NCBI GenBank assembly: GCA_036159995.1
Contig: JAYYEI010000002.1
Coordinates: 24,119 to 88,118, forward strand
Length of the DNA stretch: 64,000 nt
Source of the DNA: UBA8752 sp036159995
Lineage (GTDB): Bacteria > Bacteroidota > Bacteroidia > Flavobacteriales_D > Sanyastnellaceae
Direction of reading: 5' to 3'
In this document: positions 54,850 through 64,000 of the stretch, piece by piece
Layout: each line of letters starts with the position of its first letter
Position numbering within the stretch: position 1 is the first letter of the stretch
Notes under the pieces: model-generated
What the model was told of the DNA's origin: nothing
Database searches by the model: none
What the model saw: only the letters and a program-made list of their open reading frames with translations
Translations under genes and position numbers: made by a program

Positions 54850-57800
54850 ATGAACCTTCCTCGCAGAGCATACGGCCCTTCCACCTCCTTGCAACGGCAG
54901 GGCTCCGGTCTCGGCCTGTTTCTGCTTCTCCTGTTTTCCGGCCTGGTCAGCTCAGTGGCGGCGCAATGTCCCGACGAGATCGAGGTGCTTCAGCCCATTT
55001 CCTGCAGTGGGGCGGATGACGGGGTCCTTACCGTGGCCCTTCCCGACGGTGTGGACGGGGCCGATGTGTACTGGTTGATCGAAGGGGATACCCTGTTTGG
55101 GGCGGTCCAATCCGGCCTCGGGCCCGGCAGCTATCTCGCCTTCGTCCCAGGGTGTCCGGCGCTGGGTGCCACCCTCAACGAGCCGTTTCCCTTCTTCATT
55201 TTGGCTGCGGTTTCTCAACTGCCGACTTGCGACGACCCTTGTTCGGGCGAGGTCACCGTCACGCCCAACTTCGGCGTAGAGCCCATCACCTACAGCTGGT
55301 CTCACGACGCCGTGGAAACCGGTCCTGTGGGCACGGGCATCTGTGAACAGGTCATCCTGGTTTCTGCGACGGATGACAACGGCTGCAGCGACCAGGACAT
55401 CGTCGTGGTGGAGATTCCGCTGGTCGAAGTCCTGGCCTTCGGCACAGACCCCAGCTGCAACGGGTTCGATGATGGCTCAGCGTCAGCCGTGGCCACCGGT
55501 GGCCTTGGCGGAACCTTCACCTTTTCCTGGACGGATGGCCAAGGCAATCCCGTCGGAACCGGGGCTGACATCACCGGCTTGCTCGCAGGGGTCTACACCG
55601 TGACCGCCACGGACCCCGGAGGGTGTGCCATGTCCACCACCGTCACCCTGAATGACCTTCCGCCGGTCGACGTCGAAACGGGATCCTTGCCTGTGTCGTG
55701 CAACGGCGATGCGGACGGCACCGCCTGGGCGGTGTTCTCCGGGGCTGTGCTCTACGAGTGGACGGGGCCTGACGGGTTCTCGGCGAGTGGAGCGGCACTG
55801 GATACATTGACCGGTCTGGCGCCAGGCGCCTATGCGGTCGAGGTCACCGCTGCGGACGGTTGTCTGGGCATGGGCGTCGTGACGGTGGAGGAGCCGGATG
55901 TCCTGTCCGCTGAGTCCTTCTCGTCCGCCCCGACCTGTCCCGGTCTGTCCGATGGCACGGTGGGCGTTGTCCCGATGGGCGGTACTGCCCCCTACACCGT
56001 GGTCTGGACCCTGCCTTCAGGCGGTTCCGCCACAGGCGAATTCCTCAACGGACAGCCCGCGGGACTGTATGCTTACGACGTGACCGATGCGGCTGGGTGC
56101 ACCGCTGCAGGCTCGGTCGAGCTGACCGAACCGGAGGCCATTGCGGTCGATTTTGACATCATACCCCCGGCCTGTGCGGCCGGTGTGGGCGCGGATGCGG
56201 GCGCCATCACCGCCCTTATTTCGGGTGGTCTTGCGCCGCATTTGGCCACATGGGTGGACTTGGGCACCCTCGAGGTGATTGGCACTGGATTGTCCCAAAC
56301 GGGCCTGGCCCAAGGCCTCTATGGAGTGAGCATCGCGGATCAATTGGGCTGCACGCTTGACACCCTCGTCTCGTTGGACGGACCGGATAGCCTGACGGTG
56401 TCGGTTCTGGCCACCATGCCTTCCTGTTTTGGCGATGCGGACGGCACCGCCACGGCAGTGGTCGAGGGGGGCACCCCGGACGTCAGTGTCGTGTGGACCG
56501 GCGATGTGGCTCCGACAATCGGTTTGTCCATCATGGGACTCGGCACCGGAGAGTACACCGCGACCGCCACCGACGCCAACGGCTGTGTGGCCGAGGCTGG
56601 ATTCATTCTTCAGGAACCCGACCCCCTCGTGTTCGAGGTGGAAACGACTCCGGTGGGGTGCGATGGTGCCGATGGCGCCCTGTCGGCAACGGTGGCCGGG
56701 GGCATCCCGGAGTACGCTGTGCTCTGGACAGGGCCGGCGGGCGCATTGGGCAGCGGCTTGGCGCTGAGTGGCTTGGGCGAAGGGGCGTATGAAGGCAACC
56801 TGACCGACGCCAATGGATGCACGGCCACGTGGTCCGGGGACATCGTGTCCCTGCCGCCCGTCGCGGTGTCCGCGTTGGTGACCGTGGTGGACTGCGAAAC
56901 CGGTTCCGCCTCCTTGGACGCGACCGCCACCGGAGGAGAAGCCCCCTTGGATTTGGCCCTCGAGGGGCCAACCGGAACCGTGCCTGAATCGGACTGGACC
57001 TCCCTTGCTCCCGGTGCCTACACACTCACGGCCAGCGACGCCCGAGGATGCACGGCGGACACGGCCTGGACGGTCAACCCGGCGCTTGTCGTCGAGACGT
57101 CTTCCCTGCCGGAGGGCTGCACTGGACCCGGAGAAATTGCCGTGACGGCCACAGGTGGAACGGCCTCCTATGATTTCAACGCGGACCCCGTGGGCGCCCC
57201 CACCACGTCGGACGACACCTTGGCCGTGTGGTCGGGCTTGACAGCCGGTATGTACACCGTTTCCGTTTCGGATGGGGTCTGTTCCGTCGACACGGAGATC
57301 GACTTGGCGGGCTTCACCGTGTTCGATTGGACCGTGACGTCTTTCGATTACGCGTGTGAGTCGGCGCCAGGGGCCGTCTTGGTGCTCGTTTCTGGCGGTG
57401 CCGAGCCGCTGACCATCGCCGGTGCATCGTCGGATGGAAGCATCACCTGGGCTGCGGCGGATACGGTGGGGTTGCCCGCTGGGGACTACACGATCAGTGT
57501 GGCCGATGCCGCCGGGTGCACCCGGGACACCGCATTGGTCATCGCCGCGCTTCCCGCGTTGACCCTTTCGGCCAGCGGCACGTCCATCAGTTGCCAGGGA
57601 GCGGAAAATGGCGCCATCGAGGCCACCGCCTCCGGGGGGTCTGTGCCCCTCACGCTGGGAGCCGAAGGTCCGGGTGGCCTGTTGCTCGAACCCTTCGAAT
57701 CCCTCTCTGCCGGAACCTACACCATCGGGGTGGTGGACGCCCGGGGCTGCCTCGCGGACACCACGCTCACCTTGGTCGAGCCGGACCCGATTGTGGTTGT

Positions 57801-59967
57801 GGTCACAGCGACTCCGGAGAGCTGCGCTGGCACGGCGGATGGTACGGTACTGATTGACGCCGATGGGGGCACGGCGCCCTTGACCATCCAGTGGGAGGAC
57901 GGCCCGCAGGACTCGCTCTGGATGGGCCTTTTCGCGGGGTCGTACACCTGGTCCGTCACGGATGTCCAGGGCTGCGACACGTCGGGCATGGTGACCGTGG
58001 AGCCGGGCGGCGGACTCGATGTGCTGGTGGACGTGGAAAGTGAGGCGTGCGAGGGTACAGAGGCGTTGGCCTCGATTCACCTGACCGTGACGGGCAATGT
58101 GGATTCGGCTACGGTCCTGCTCGGTGGCTTGCCCGCTGATGAAGTGACCTCTTCGGGAACGTCCGGCGTCTGGACCTGGACGGGCATGCCTTCCGGCGTG
58201 TACGGTTGGACGGCCTCGCTCGGACTGGACTGTACGACCTCCGGCCAGGCGGAAGTGGATCTACCCACCCCCTTGAGTTGGTCCGGGTTGGTCGACCAGC
58301 CGGTGTGTTCCGGAGACAGTGGTGTCGTGGTGGCCTCCTCGGAAGGCGGCGCGCTTCCCGTGGCGTGGGCCTGGTCCGGGGTGTCCGTGGCCGGCGACAC
58401 CCTGGTGGGAATCGGAGCGGATTCCGGCGCCCTGCCCGCGGGGCAATATGACTTCGTCGTCACCGACTCTCTCGGGTGCTCCCTCCTCGAACCGATCACG
58501 ATTGAAGCTGAATCCAACGGGCTGGCGGTGGAGGTGTCCTTAACTCAACCCAGTTGTGGAGGTGCCCTGGTGGGCGAGGCGCTCGTCTCCCCGACCGGAG
58601 GCCTGCCGCCGTATGACATCACCGTTGAGGGCGCAGCGGACAGCCTCTTCCTGCCCTTCCTCGTGCCGGGCACCTATCCCTTTGCCCTGACGGATTCCGT
58701 GGGGTGCGCCGTGGGCGACACCATCACCATCGAACCAGCCAGTGACTTCGAGCTCATCGCCGACGTGGATTCGGCCTCTTGCGCCAACAGCGAGGATGGC
58801 CTGATCCTGCTCGAGACCGTCAATGGCGTCGGCGAGGCGGAATTCACCTTCGTCGGCCCCTTCGGCGCGGTGCCGACCACGGATTCCATTCCCGACCTCA
58901 TGGCCGGCGTGTACGAGATCACCGCCCTCGATGAGGCGGGTTGCCCGGCAGTACTGCTGGTTTCGGTAGGCGCTCCGCCCCCCATCGTCGTGCTCCTGGA
59001 CAGCCTCGACCGTCCCAGCTGTGCCGGAGACCTCGACGGCGCGTTGTCTGTCACGACGGAAGGCGGCGCGGGAACGGGATTCGACATCCAATGGACCGTC
59101 GACGGTTTGCCTGCCGGCCAGGGCCCTCATCTCAACGGCATCGGGGAAGGGGTGTATGCCGTGGTGGTGACGGATTCCGCCGGCTGCACCGGAGACATTG
59201 CCTCCATTCCGCTCGTCGCCGAAGGCGATGTGACCCTGACGGTTCCTGCGGACACCGCCCTCTGCGCGGGACTTCCCCTTCAACTTGAGGCGATGGCCGA
59301 TGGCGCTACCGAACTCGGCTGGTCCTTGCCGGGAGGTGAGTCTGGAGTGGGTCTTGTTGCGGCCGTGGCCGAATTGACAGCAGGAGAGGGGCAATGGATC
59401 TTCACCGCTTCCCGACTGGGATGCGTCCGAACGGATTCCGTGACCGTCACCGGTTGGGCCTTGCCAACACCGGATGCCGGGCCCGACCAGATCGTGCCGG
59501 AAGGCGGCACGGCCTCCATCGGAGGCGCGGGCAACCCGGAATGGGAGCACACGTGGGAGCCGGCCTTGGATGTGGTGTCCCCGGAAGCGGCTTCCACCGC
59601 CACGGAAGCCCTGTTCTCCGCGACGGAGTTCATCCTCACGGCCACCACACTGGAGGGCTGCGCTGCGAGTGACACCGTGTTCGTGGACGTCCTTCTCGAA
59701 CTGGACATTCCCTCCGGATTCACCCCCAACGCCGACGGCATCAATGACGCCTGGAACCTGGGTGGCCTCGACCAGTACCCGAGTGCCGAGATCACCCTCT
59801 TCAACCGGTGGGGCGATGTCTTGCTCACCTACGGGTCCACCGACGGGTCATGGGATGGCACCCTCAATGGCATTCCGGTGCCAGTGGGGACCTATTACTA
59901 CCACATCCGGGTCAATGAGCCTGCCCTGCAGGCCGAGTGGACCGGACCAATCACCCTGATGCGATGA
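54850..59967 (+). CDS. Giant SprB-repeat surface protein with type B T9SS sorting domain
   Basis: A 1705-residue protein with a signal peptide (LGLFLLLLFSGLVSSVAA), about 18 divergent SprB-type repeats of roughly 80 residues, an Ig-like stretch and a type B sorting domain (IPSGFTPNADGINDAWNLGG, LFNRWGDVLLTYGS, GTYYYHIRVN). A repeat starts with a Cys followed by D-G positions, as in DPSCNGFDDGSASAVATGG, PVSCNGDADGTAWAVF and RPSCAGDLDGALSVTTEGG, and contains one or two Gly-rich turns. In gliding relatives SprB is the mobile adhesin. A TTG just upstream could also start, but the ATG at 54850 is preferred. The stop overlaps the next PorP-family start by 4 bp. Confidence 0.93.
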   Translation: MNLPRRAYGPSTSLQRQGSGLGLFLLLLFSGLVSSVAAQCPDEIEVLQPISCSGADDGVLTVALPDGVDGADVYWLIEGDTLFGAVQSGLGPGSYLAFVPGCPALGATLNEPFPFFILAAVSQLPTCDDPCSGEVTVTPNFGVEPITYSWSHDAVETGPVGTGICEQVILVSATDDNGCSDQDIVVVEIPLVEVLAFGTDPSCNGFDDGSASAVATGGLGGTFTFSWTDGQGNPVGTGADITGLLAGVYTVTATDPGGCAMSTTVTLNDLPPVDVETGSLPVSCNGDADGTAWAVFSGAVLYEWTGPDGFSASGAALDTLTGLAPGAYAVEVTAADGCLGMGVVTVEEPDVLSAESFSSAPTCPGLSDGTVGVVPMGGTAPYTVVWTLPSGGSATGEFLNGQPAGLYAYDVTDAAGCTAAGSVELTEPEAIAVDFDIIPPACAAGVGADAGAITALISGGLAPHLATWVDLGTLEVIGTGLSQTGLAQGLYGVSIADQLGCTLDTLVSLDGPDSLTVSVLATMPSCFGDADGTATAVVEGGTPDVSVVWTGDVAPTIGLSIMGLGTGEYTATATDANGCVAEAGFILQEPDPLVFEVETTPVGCDGADGALSATVAGGIPEYAVLWTGPAGALGSGLALSGLGEGAYEGNLTDANGCTATWSGDIVSLPPVAVSALVTVVDCETGSASLDATATGGEAPLDLALEGPTGTVPESDWTSLAPGAYTLTASDARGCTADTAWTVNPALVVETSSLPEGCTGPGEIAVTATGGTASYDFNADPVGAPTTSDDTLAVWSGLTAGMYTVSVSDGVCSVDTEIDLAGFTVFDWTVTSFDYACESAPGAVLVLVSGGAEPLTIAGASSDGSITWAAADTVGLPAGDYTISVADAAGCTRDTALVIAALPALTLSASGTSISCQGAENGAIEATASGGSVPLTLGAEGPGGLLLEPFESLSAGTYTIGVVDARGCLADTTLTLVEPDPIVVVVTATPESCAGTADGTVLIDADGGTAPLTIQWEDGPQDSLWMGLFAGSYTWSVTDVQGCDTSGMVTVEPGGGLDVLVDVESEACEGTEALASIHLTVTGNVDSATVLLGGLPADEVTSSGTSGVWTWTGMPSGVYGWTASLGLDCTTSGQAEVDLPTPLSWSGLVDQPVCSGDSGVVVASSEGGALPVAWAWSGVSVAGDTLVGIGADSGALPAGQYDFVVTDSLGCSLLEPITIEAESNGLAVEVSLTQPSCGGALVGEALVSPTGGLPPYDITVEGAADSLFLPFLVPGTYPFALTDSVGCAVGDTITIEPASDFELIADVDSASCANSEDGLILLETVNGVGEAEFTFVGPFGAVPTTDSIPDLMAGVYEITALDEAGCPAVLLVSVGAPPPIVVLLDSLDRPSCAGDLDGALSVTTEGGAGTGFDIQWTVDGLPAGQGPHLNGIGEGVYAVVVTDSAGCTGDIASIPLVAEGDVTLTVPADTALCAGLPLQLEAMADGATELGWSLPGGESGVGLVAAVAELTAGEGQWIFTASRLGCVRTDSVTVTGWALPTPDAGPDQIVPEGGTASIGGAGNPEWEHTWEPALDVVSPEAASTATEALFSATEFILTATTLEGCAASDTVFVDVLLELDIPSGFTPNADGINDAWNLGGLDQYPSAEITLFNRWGDVLLTYGSTDGSWDGTLNGIPVPVGTYYYHIRVNEPALQAEWTGPITLMR

Positions 59968-60866
59968 TGCCTGTGCCGTTTCCCTGCCGGCGACCTCTCG
60001 CCATGGTATTCTTCCTGTCCCTGTTGGGCTTGGGTACCCGTGCGCAGCAATTGCCGGTGACAACGTTGCCGCTGGACCACCCGTTTGACGCCCACCCCGG
60101 TGCCGCGGCCGACACGGCCATCCACGTGAGCATCTGGCAGCGCAGCCCCTGGACCGGCGTGGCATCGGCGCCGCGCACGACCGCCTTGGCGCTGACCTCT
60201 CCCACGGGCTCCAGTTCCATTGGTTGGGGAGCACGGGTGTGGAGCGATGTCGCTGGACCGACCCGGATGGCGGGCGCCCACGCCGGCCTGGCCTACACAA
60301 CCCGGTGGACGAAATCCCTTCGGCTGTCCTTTGGCTTGGGTTTGGGCTTCACGCAATTCGCCATCGACGGCAACCGCATCGAGTTCGAACAGGAGGGCGA
60401 TCCCGCCCTGGGGGACACCTACCAGAACGTAGGCGTGCCGGACGCCACGGCCGGGGTCTGGATCACCGGCATAGGGCTAAAAGCCGGCTTTTCCGCTGGA
60501 CAGGTCCTCGGAGGCAACCTGCCCGTCTACGATGGCACCGGCGTCGAGTCCCGACTCGAATCGCACCTCCGGGGAATGGTGGCCTACCGCTTCACGTCCG
60601 GGATGTTCGGGTGGACCCCGATCGTCCAGTTCCAGCATCTTCGCCCCGTGCCGGCAGAGGCGTCCCTCGCCCTCAGGGTGGACCGCAACGAGGAGCACTG
60701 GGTGATGGTGGGATACCGATCGGCGGGTGCGGCGCATTTCGGCGCTGGAATCCGGATCAACAACCAGCTGACCTTCAGCTATAACCGCAATTGGGCCATG
60801 GGTGCCCTGGCCCGCGTTCTGGGCGGCGGTCACGAGGTGGTGCTCGCATTCACGGTGCCGCGTTGA
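59964..60866 (+). CDS. PorP/SprF family protein, divergent (pair 2)
   Basis: A 300-residue protein with a signal peptide (AMVFFLSLLGLGTRA) and a barrel-like body. It is divergent from pair 1: NPAFAG is not visible, but WQRSPWTGVASAPRTTAL aligns with the RQQWAGFDGAP motif, and the C-terminal strand pattern (EVVLAFTVPR) is normal. The start overlaps the stop of the giant adhesin by 4 bp (ATGA), the same junction as in pair 1. I infer that it handles the adhesin. Confidence 0.85.
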   Translation: MMPVPFPCRRPLAMVFFLSLLGLGTRAQQLPVTTLPLDHPFDAHPGAAADTAIHVSIWQRSPWTGVASAPRTTALALTSPTGSSSIGWGARVWSDVAGPTRMAGAHAGLAYTTRWTKSLRLSFGLGLGFTQFAIDGNRIEFEQEGDPALGDTYQNVGVPDATAGVWITGIGLKAGFSAGQVLGGNLPVYDGTGVESRLESHLRGMVAYRFTSGMFGWTPIVQFQHLRPVPAEASLALRVDRNEEHWVMVGYRSAGAAHFGAGIRINNQLTFSYNRNWAMGALARVLGGGHEVVLAFTVPR

Positions 60867-60907
60867 TGACGCCGCAATCGGCCCGCCGAGGATGGCGGGT
60901 GCGCCGG

Positions 60908-60915
60908 TAGTTTCG
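60908..60915 (+). promoter_or_regulatory. Promoter -7-like box before the 60941 gene
   Basis: TAGTTTCG, 25 bp before the ATG. Identical to the box at 46856-46863. Confidence 0.4.
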
Positions 60916-60940
60916 GAGTGGAAACTGCAAAGGCCGTACG

Positions 60941-61768
60941 ATGGCGGGATTCAAGAATTTGGAAGATTTGGTCGGGGACTTGGGAGCGGGTCTCGTCAAA
61001 CTGCGTGCCGGGGAGCTCGAGCCCGAGGAGTTGACGCCCCTCGTGGAGGATGCCCGGGAGCTGTGTGACCGCCTAGTCCTGCTGCGCTTTAAGGCCCATG
61101 AATTTGCTTACGAGGTGCGGAAGAAGGCCCCCGAGGGCGGAGTGGATGAGCAAGCCGTGGACCGGCAACCCGTGCGGCCCTTCCGCATTGGGGCCGCTTA
61201 CCAGACGTCGCTCATCGACGCCATCGAGGAAGTGAGCCGGGAGCAGGCTGAACAAGCGGCCGAGGCCCGACGCAATGCGGGAACCCCGGACCTCTTCGAT
61301 GTCATCGAGCCTGCTGAAGCCCCGGATCCGGATCCGGAAGAGCCGGAGGTGAAACCCGCTGCCGAGGTGCCCTCTGAGCCCACTCAACCTGAGTCGGAGG
61401 ACCAACCTGAAGAGGGGCCGGTGGCGGAGGCTATCCAACCCGAACCCGAACCTGAGCCGGTTGCTCCGTTGTTGGAGGCCCTCGAGGAGGACACGGCGGC
61501 GCCGAGCCTGGCCGAGCAGTTGGAGCAGCAATCCATCGGAGACCTGCGGACCGCCTTCAGCCTGGTGGAGAAGTACGAGTGCATCAAGGTGTTGTTCCAG
61601 GACGATGCCATGCTCTTTGACAAGGCGCTCGAGGCACTCGATGGAGCGGGTGATGTGCAATTGGCGCTGCACTGGCTCCACCAACATGTCCCGGATTCCA
61701 AGGCGTGGGACGAGGAGGACCCGACCGTGGCCCGGTTCCTCGACAAGCTTCAACGTCGATACGCCTGA
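60941..61768 (+). CDS. Conserved Bacteroidota protein of unknown function, upstream of rsmI
   Basis: A 275-residue soluble protein. The N-terminal helical domain (residues 1-110) is followed by an acidic Pro/Glu linker (about 120-185) and a C-terminal helical domain (SIGDLRTAFSLVEKYECIKVL, LFDKALEALDGAGDVQLALH). I recognise the C-terminal pattern from uncharacterised Bacteroidota proteins, without a function. It overlaps rsmI by one base (TGATG), so the two are probably made together. Confidence 0.75.
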   Translation: MAGFKNLEDLVGDLGAGLVKLRAGELEPEELTPLVEDARELCDRLVLLRFKAHEFAYEVRKKAPEGGVDEQAVDRQPVRPFRIGAAYQTSLIDAIEEVSREQAEQAAEARRNAGTPDLFDVIEPAEAPDPDPEEPEVKPAAEVPSEPTQPESEDQPEEGPVAEAIQPEPEPEPVAPLLEALEEDTAAPSLAEQLEQQSIGDLRTAFSLVEKYECIKVLFQDDAMLFDKALEALDGAGDVQLALHWLHQHVPDSKAWDEEDPTVARFLDKLQRRYA

Positions 61769-62436
61769 TGCTGACGGTCGTTCCGACCCCAATCGGCAAC
61801 CTCGGGGACTTCACACCGAGGGCGAAAGAGGCCATTGAAGAGGCTGATTTCGTGCTGGCGGAAGACACCCGCACCACGGGGTCCCTTTTGCGCCTGAACG
61901 GCTTGGAGGCGCGCCTGAGGGCCTTTCATGCCCACAACGAGCACAAGGTGGTGGATGGTGTGGTGGCAGATCTCGTGGCCGGAGCGTCGGCCTGCCTGTG
62001 CAGCGATGCTGGAACCCCTGCCATCAGTGACCCTGGATTTCTGCTGGTGCGCGCCTGCATTGAAGCGGGGGTCGAGGTCCAGTGCCTCCCCGGTGCCACT
62101 GCCTTTGTTCCCGCGCTCGTCGTGAGCGGACTGCCGTGCGAGCGCTTCGTGTACGAAGGTTTCCTGCCACACAAGAAGGGCCGGCAAACGCGGCTGATAG
62201 CCCTCGCCGCCGAAACCCGGACCACGGTGCTCTACGAGTCGCCCCACCGGATCGTCAAATTGCTTGGGGAACTCATCGAGCACTGCGGGCCGGATCGGCG
62301 CGTCAGCGTGAGCCGAGAGCTTTCGAAGAAGTTCGAGGAAACACGACGGGGCACCGCCGAGGTTGTGCACGCCCATTTCGAGGCCCACCCACCCAAGGGG
62401 GAGTTCGTGGTGGTGGTGGCGGGAGCCGAGGGGTGA
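61768..62436 (+). CDS. rsmI: 16S rRNA (cytidine1402-2'-O)-methyltransferase RsmI
   Basis: A 222-residue SAM-dependent methyltransferase of the tetrapyrrole methylase fold that modifies C1402 in 16S rRNA. The family stretches are TVVPTPIGNLGDFTPRAKE, LAEDTRTTGSLL, SDAGTPAISDPGFLLVRA and LYESPHRIVKLL. The protein is a little shorter than the E. coli enzyme because it lacks the extra C-terminal part. The ATG at 61768 overlaps the upstream stop. Confidence 0.97.
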   Translation: MLTVVPTPIGNLGDFTPRAKEAIEEADFVLAEDTRTTGSLLRLNGLEARLRAFHAHNEHKVVDGVVADLVAGASACLCSDAGTPAISDPGFLLVRACIEAGVEVQCLPGATAFVPALVVSGLPCERFVYEGFLPHKKGRQTRLIALAAETRTTVLYESPHRIVKLLGELIEHCGPDRRVSVSRELSKKFEETRRGTAEVVHAHFEAHPPKGEFVVVVAGAEG

Positions 62437-62445
62437 CCCCGGCGT

Positions 62446-63798
62446 TCAGAACAGGACCTTCTGCAGCTCGCCGACGCGGCTGACCTTGACGAGGGTAAGT
62501 CCCTTGGGCGGCTCGGGCTCGTTCTGGCCGAGGCCGCTTACGACGAGTCGCTCCATGCCCATCTTGGCCGCCTCGGCCATGCGCTGTTCGAGGCGGGCCA
62601 CGGGCCGGACTTCACCGGTCAGGCCGACTTCGCCACACATCGCTGTGCGGGGGTCGAGGGTGAGGTCGAGGGTGCTGCTGAGGATGGCGCCGACCACAGC
62701 CAGATCGACACCGGGGTCCTCGAGGCGGATGCCGCCGGCGAGGTTGAGGAAGACGTCGGAGGCCCCCAGCTTGAAGCCGCAGCGCTTCTCCAGCACGGCA
62801 AGCAGCATGTTCAGGCGGCGCAGGTTGTAGCCGGTGGCGGACCGCTGGGGGGTGCCGTACACAGCGCTGCTGACGAGGGCCTGGATCTCGACCGTGAGGG
62901 GACGGGCCCCTTCGATGGCCACGGCCAGGGCTGTGCCGCTGAGGCGGGCTTCCCCATTGCCCACGAGGGCACCGGACGGGTCGGTGACCGGGTGCAGGCC
63001 GTCTCCGCGCATTTCGAAAATGCCAATCTCCTGGGTGGAGCCGAAGCGGTTTTTCACTGCCCGCAGGATGCGGTAGGCGTGGTGACGGTCGCCTTCGAAC
63101 GTAAGGACCACGTCGACCATGTGCTCGAGGACCTTGGGGCCGGCGATGGCGCCTTCCTTGGTGATGTGGCCGATGAGCACGACCGGAAGCTGAAGGGGCT
63201 TGGCGGCGAGAATGAGTTCCGCTGTGGATTCCCGGACTTGCGCCACCGAACCGGGCGCGCTCTCGACCCGAGGCGTGTGCAGGGTCTGGATGGAATCGAC
63301 GAAGAGCAGGTCGGGCTCGTGCTCCTTGACGGCTTTGACGATGCCCTCCGTGGAGGTCTCGGGCAACACGAGCAGCTCGGCGCCGAGGTTGCCGAGGCGG
63401 TCGGCCCGAAGGCGCACCTGTTCCGGGCTTTCCTCTCCGGATACATAGAGCACCTTGCCGGTCGCCTTCATGGCGGTCTGTAGGCTCAGGGTGGACTTTC
63501 CAATGCCGGGCTCACCACCGAGAAGGACGAGGGCGCCAGGTACGAGGCCCCCGCCGAGGACGCGGTCAAATTCGCCTTCGCCGGTCCCGACGCGGGCTGA
63601 TGTCTGTTCCGTGTAGTCGCGCAGTGGACGCGCCTCGGCCATGCCGGCGGCAACGGCTGCCCGCTCCATCCGTGGATTGGCGGCCTCCTTGAATTCGGTG
63701 ACGGTGTTCCATGCCTTGCAGCTGGGACATTTCCCCACCCACTGGCCGGTCACATGCCCGCAATCATTGCAAACAAAGCGCGTGCGGGTCTTGGCCAC
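62446..63798 (-). CDS. radA: DNA repair protein RadA
   Basis: A 450-residue RecA-like helicase that helps branch migration in recombination. It has the N-terminal zinc finger (CNDCGHVTGQWVGKCPSCKA), Walker A GGEPGIGKSTLSLQ near residue 95, the RadA motif KNRFGSTQEIGIFEM and the Lon-like C-terminal domain. It begins with GTG at 63798, which aligns with the family's first residue. It follows the last T9SS cargo gene by 9 bp on the same strand. Confidence 0.97.
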   Translation of the reverse strand: MAKTRTRFVCNDCGHVTGQWVGKCPSCKAWNTVTEFKEAANPRMERAAVAAGMAEARPLRDYTEQTSARVGTGEGEFDRVLGGGLVPGALVLLGGEPGIGKSTLSLQTAMKATGKVLYVSGEESPEQVRLRADRLGNLGAELLVLPETSTEGIVKAVKEHEPDLLFVDSIQTLHTPRVESAPGSVAQVRESTAELILAAKPLQLPVVLIGHITKEGAIAGPKVLEHMVDVVLTFEGDRHHAYRILRAVKNRFGSTQEIGIFEMRGDGLHPVTDPSGALVGNGEARLSGTALAVAIEGARPLTVEIQALVSSAVYGTPQRSATGYNLRRLNMLLAVLEKRCGFKLGASDVFLNLAGGIRLEDPGVDLAVVGAILSSTLDLTLDPRTAMCGEVGLTGEVRPVARLEQRMAEAAKMGMERLVVSGLGQNEPEPPKGLTLVKVSRVGELQKVLF

Positions 63799-63807
63799 CG
63801 TTTCGGA

Positions 63808-64000
63808 TCAGCGGAGAATCATGACGGGACCACTGAAGTCCCGGCCGTTGGGCAGGGTCAGCATGTAGTAGTGGGTGCCGGGGGAAACGTCCCTCGCGGT
63901 CCACAGGTTGTCATAGTTCTCGGAATAGAAGACCTGGTTGCCCCAGCGGTCGTAGACGGCGAGAATGGCGCCATCGTACTTGAGCAATCCCTGGATTTCA
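63808..64000 (-). CDS. T9SS cargo protein, C-terminal part (cut by window edge)
   Basis: The last 63 codons and the stop of a leftward gene. The residues include AVYDRWGNQVFYSENYD, SPGTHYYMLTLPNG and the ending SGPVMILR, which fit a type B sorting domain (gliding-motility-associated C-terminus). The rest lies beyond the window. It is directly upstream of radA and may be cotranscribed with it. Confidence 0.85.
   Translation of the reverse strand, partial: EIQGLLKYDGAILAVYDRWGNQVFYSENYDNLWTARDVSPGTHYYMLTLPNGRDFSGPVMILR

Noticed and set aside
56017..58080. A 687-codon open frame antisense to the giant adhesin
   Set aside because: Gly/Arg-rich translation that repeats with the adhesin repeats; a shadow.
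54850..59967. Possible CRISPR or DNA-level tandem repeat in the giant adhesin gene
   Set aside because: The repeats are seen at the protein level only; the DNA differs between units and there are no spacers.

Overview
The window looks like chromosomal DNA of a GC-rich member of the Bacteroidota, probably a Flavobacteriales relative. The evidence is lineage-restricted: type IX secretion (T9SS) cargo with gliding-motility-type C-terminal sorting domains, PorP/SprF-family proteins, a PorW/SprE-like lipoprotein, DUF4270, DUF4837, DUF3098 and DUF4175 proteins, an ATP synthase operon beginning with bactofilin and AtpZ and lacking atpD/atpC, and promoter boxes of the form TAnnTTTG. Nearly all the sequence is coding. 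I see no insertion sequence, prophage, CRISPR array or rRNA.

Layout. 0-10.4 kb: a partial sensor kinase, an AsmA-like protein, a lipoprotein-type superoxide dismutase, and a long leftward envelope operon (panC, tatA, lytic transglycosylase, DUF4837, FKBP-type isomerase, ftsX, DUF3098, uppP, lipoprotein). 10.5-18.1 kb: a glycogen-synthase-like N-domain protein, DUF4270, glmS, a PLP decarboxylase, an outer-membrane protein and a cyclase-family hydrolase. 18.2-28.5 kb: leftward porW/sprE-like, bactofilin, atpZ-like, small membrane protein, atpB-E-F-H-A-G, NtrY-like kinase. 28.6-35.2 kb: M23 peptidase, PfkB kinase, tRNA-Asn, and a leftward MORN protein / PAS histidine kinase / LytTR regulator operon. 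35.2-35.7 kb: the only large non-coding gap. 35.7-46.7 kb: rpiB, M28 peptidase, TlpA-like protein, ALDH7-type dehydrogenase, and leftward DUF4175, anti-sigma-like ATPase, ybeY, mnmG. 46.9-64 kb: multidomain secreted proteins, EamA transporter, hemW, biotin carrier, two cargo/PorP gene pairs including a 1705-residue SprB-repeat protein, rsmI, radA and the end of another T9SS cargo gene.

The main result of the hunt is that the window probably holds the chromosome's replication origin and centromere. The 35.2-35.7 kb gap has an AT-rich stretch followed by seven sites close to the DnaA box within about 340 bp. The plus strand changes from C-rich to G-rich at the same place. Three near-perfect parS (ParB-binding) palindromes lie 5-7 kb away, in and around mnmG. 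None of this has been tested by computation.

Other points of interest are a histidine-rich loop in ATP synthase subunit a, the MORN/kinase/regulator operon, a glycogen-synthase-like protein without its catalytic half, and two cargo/PorP pairs with identical 4-bp gene overlaps.
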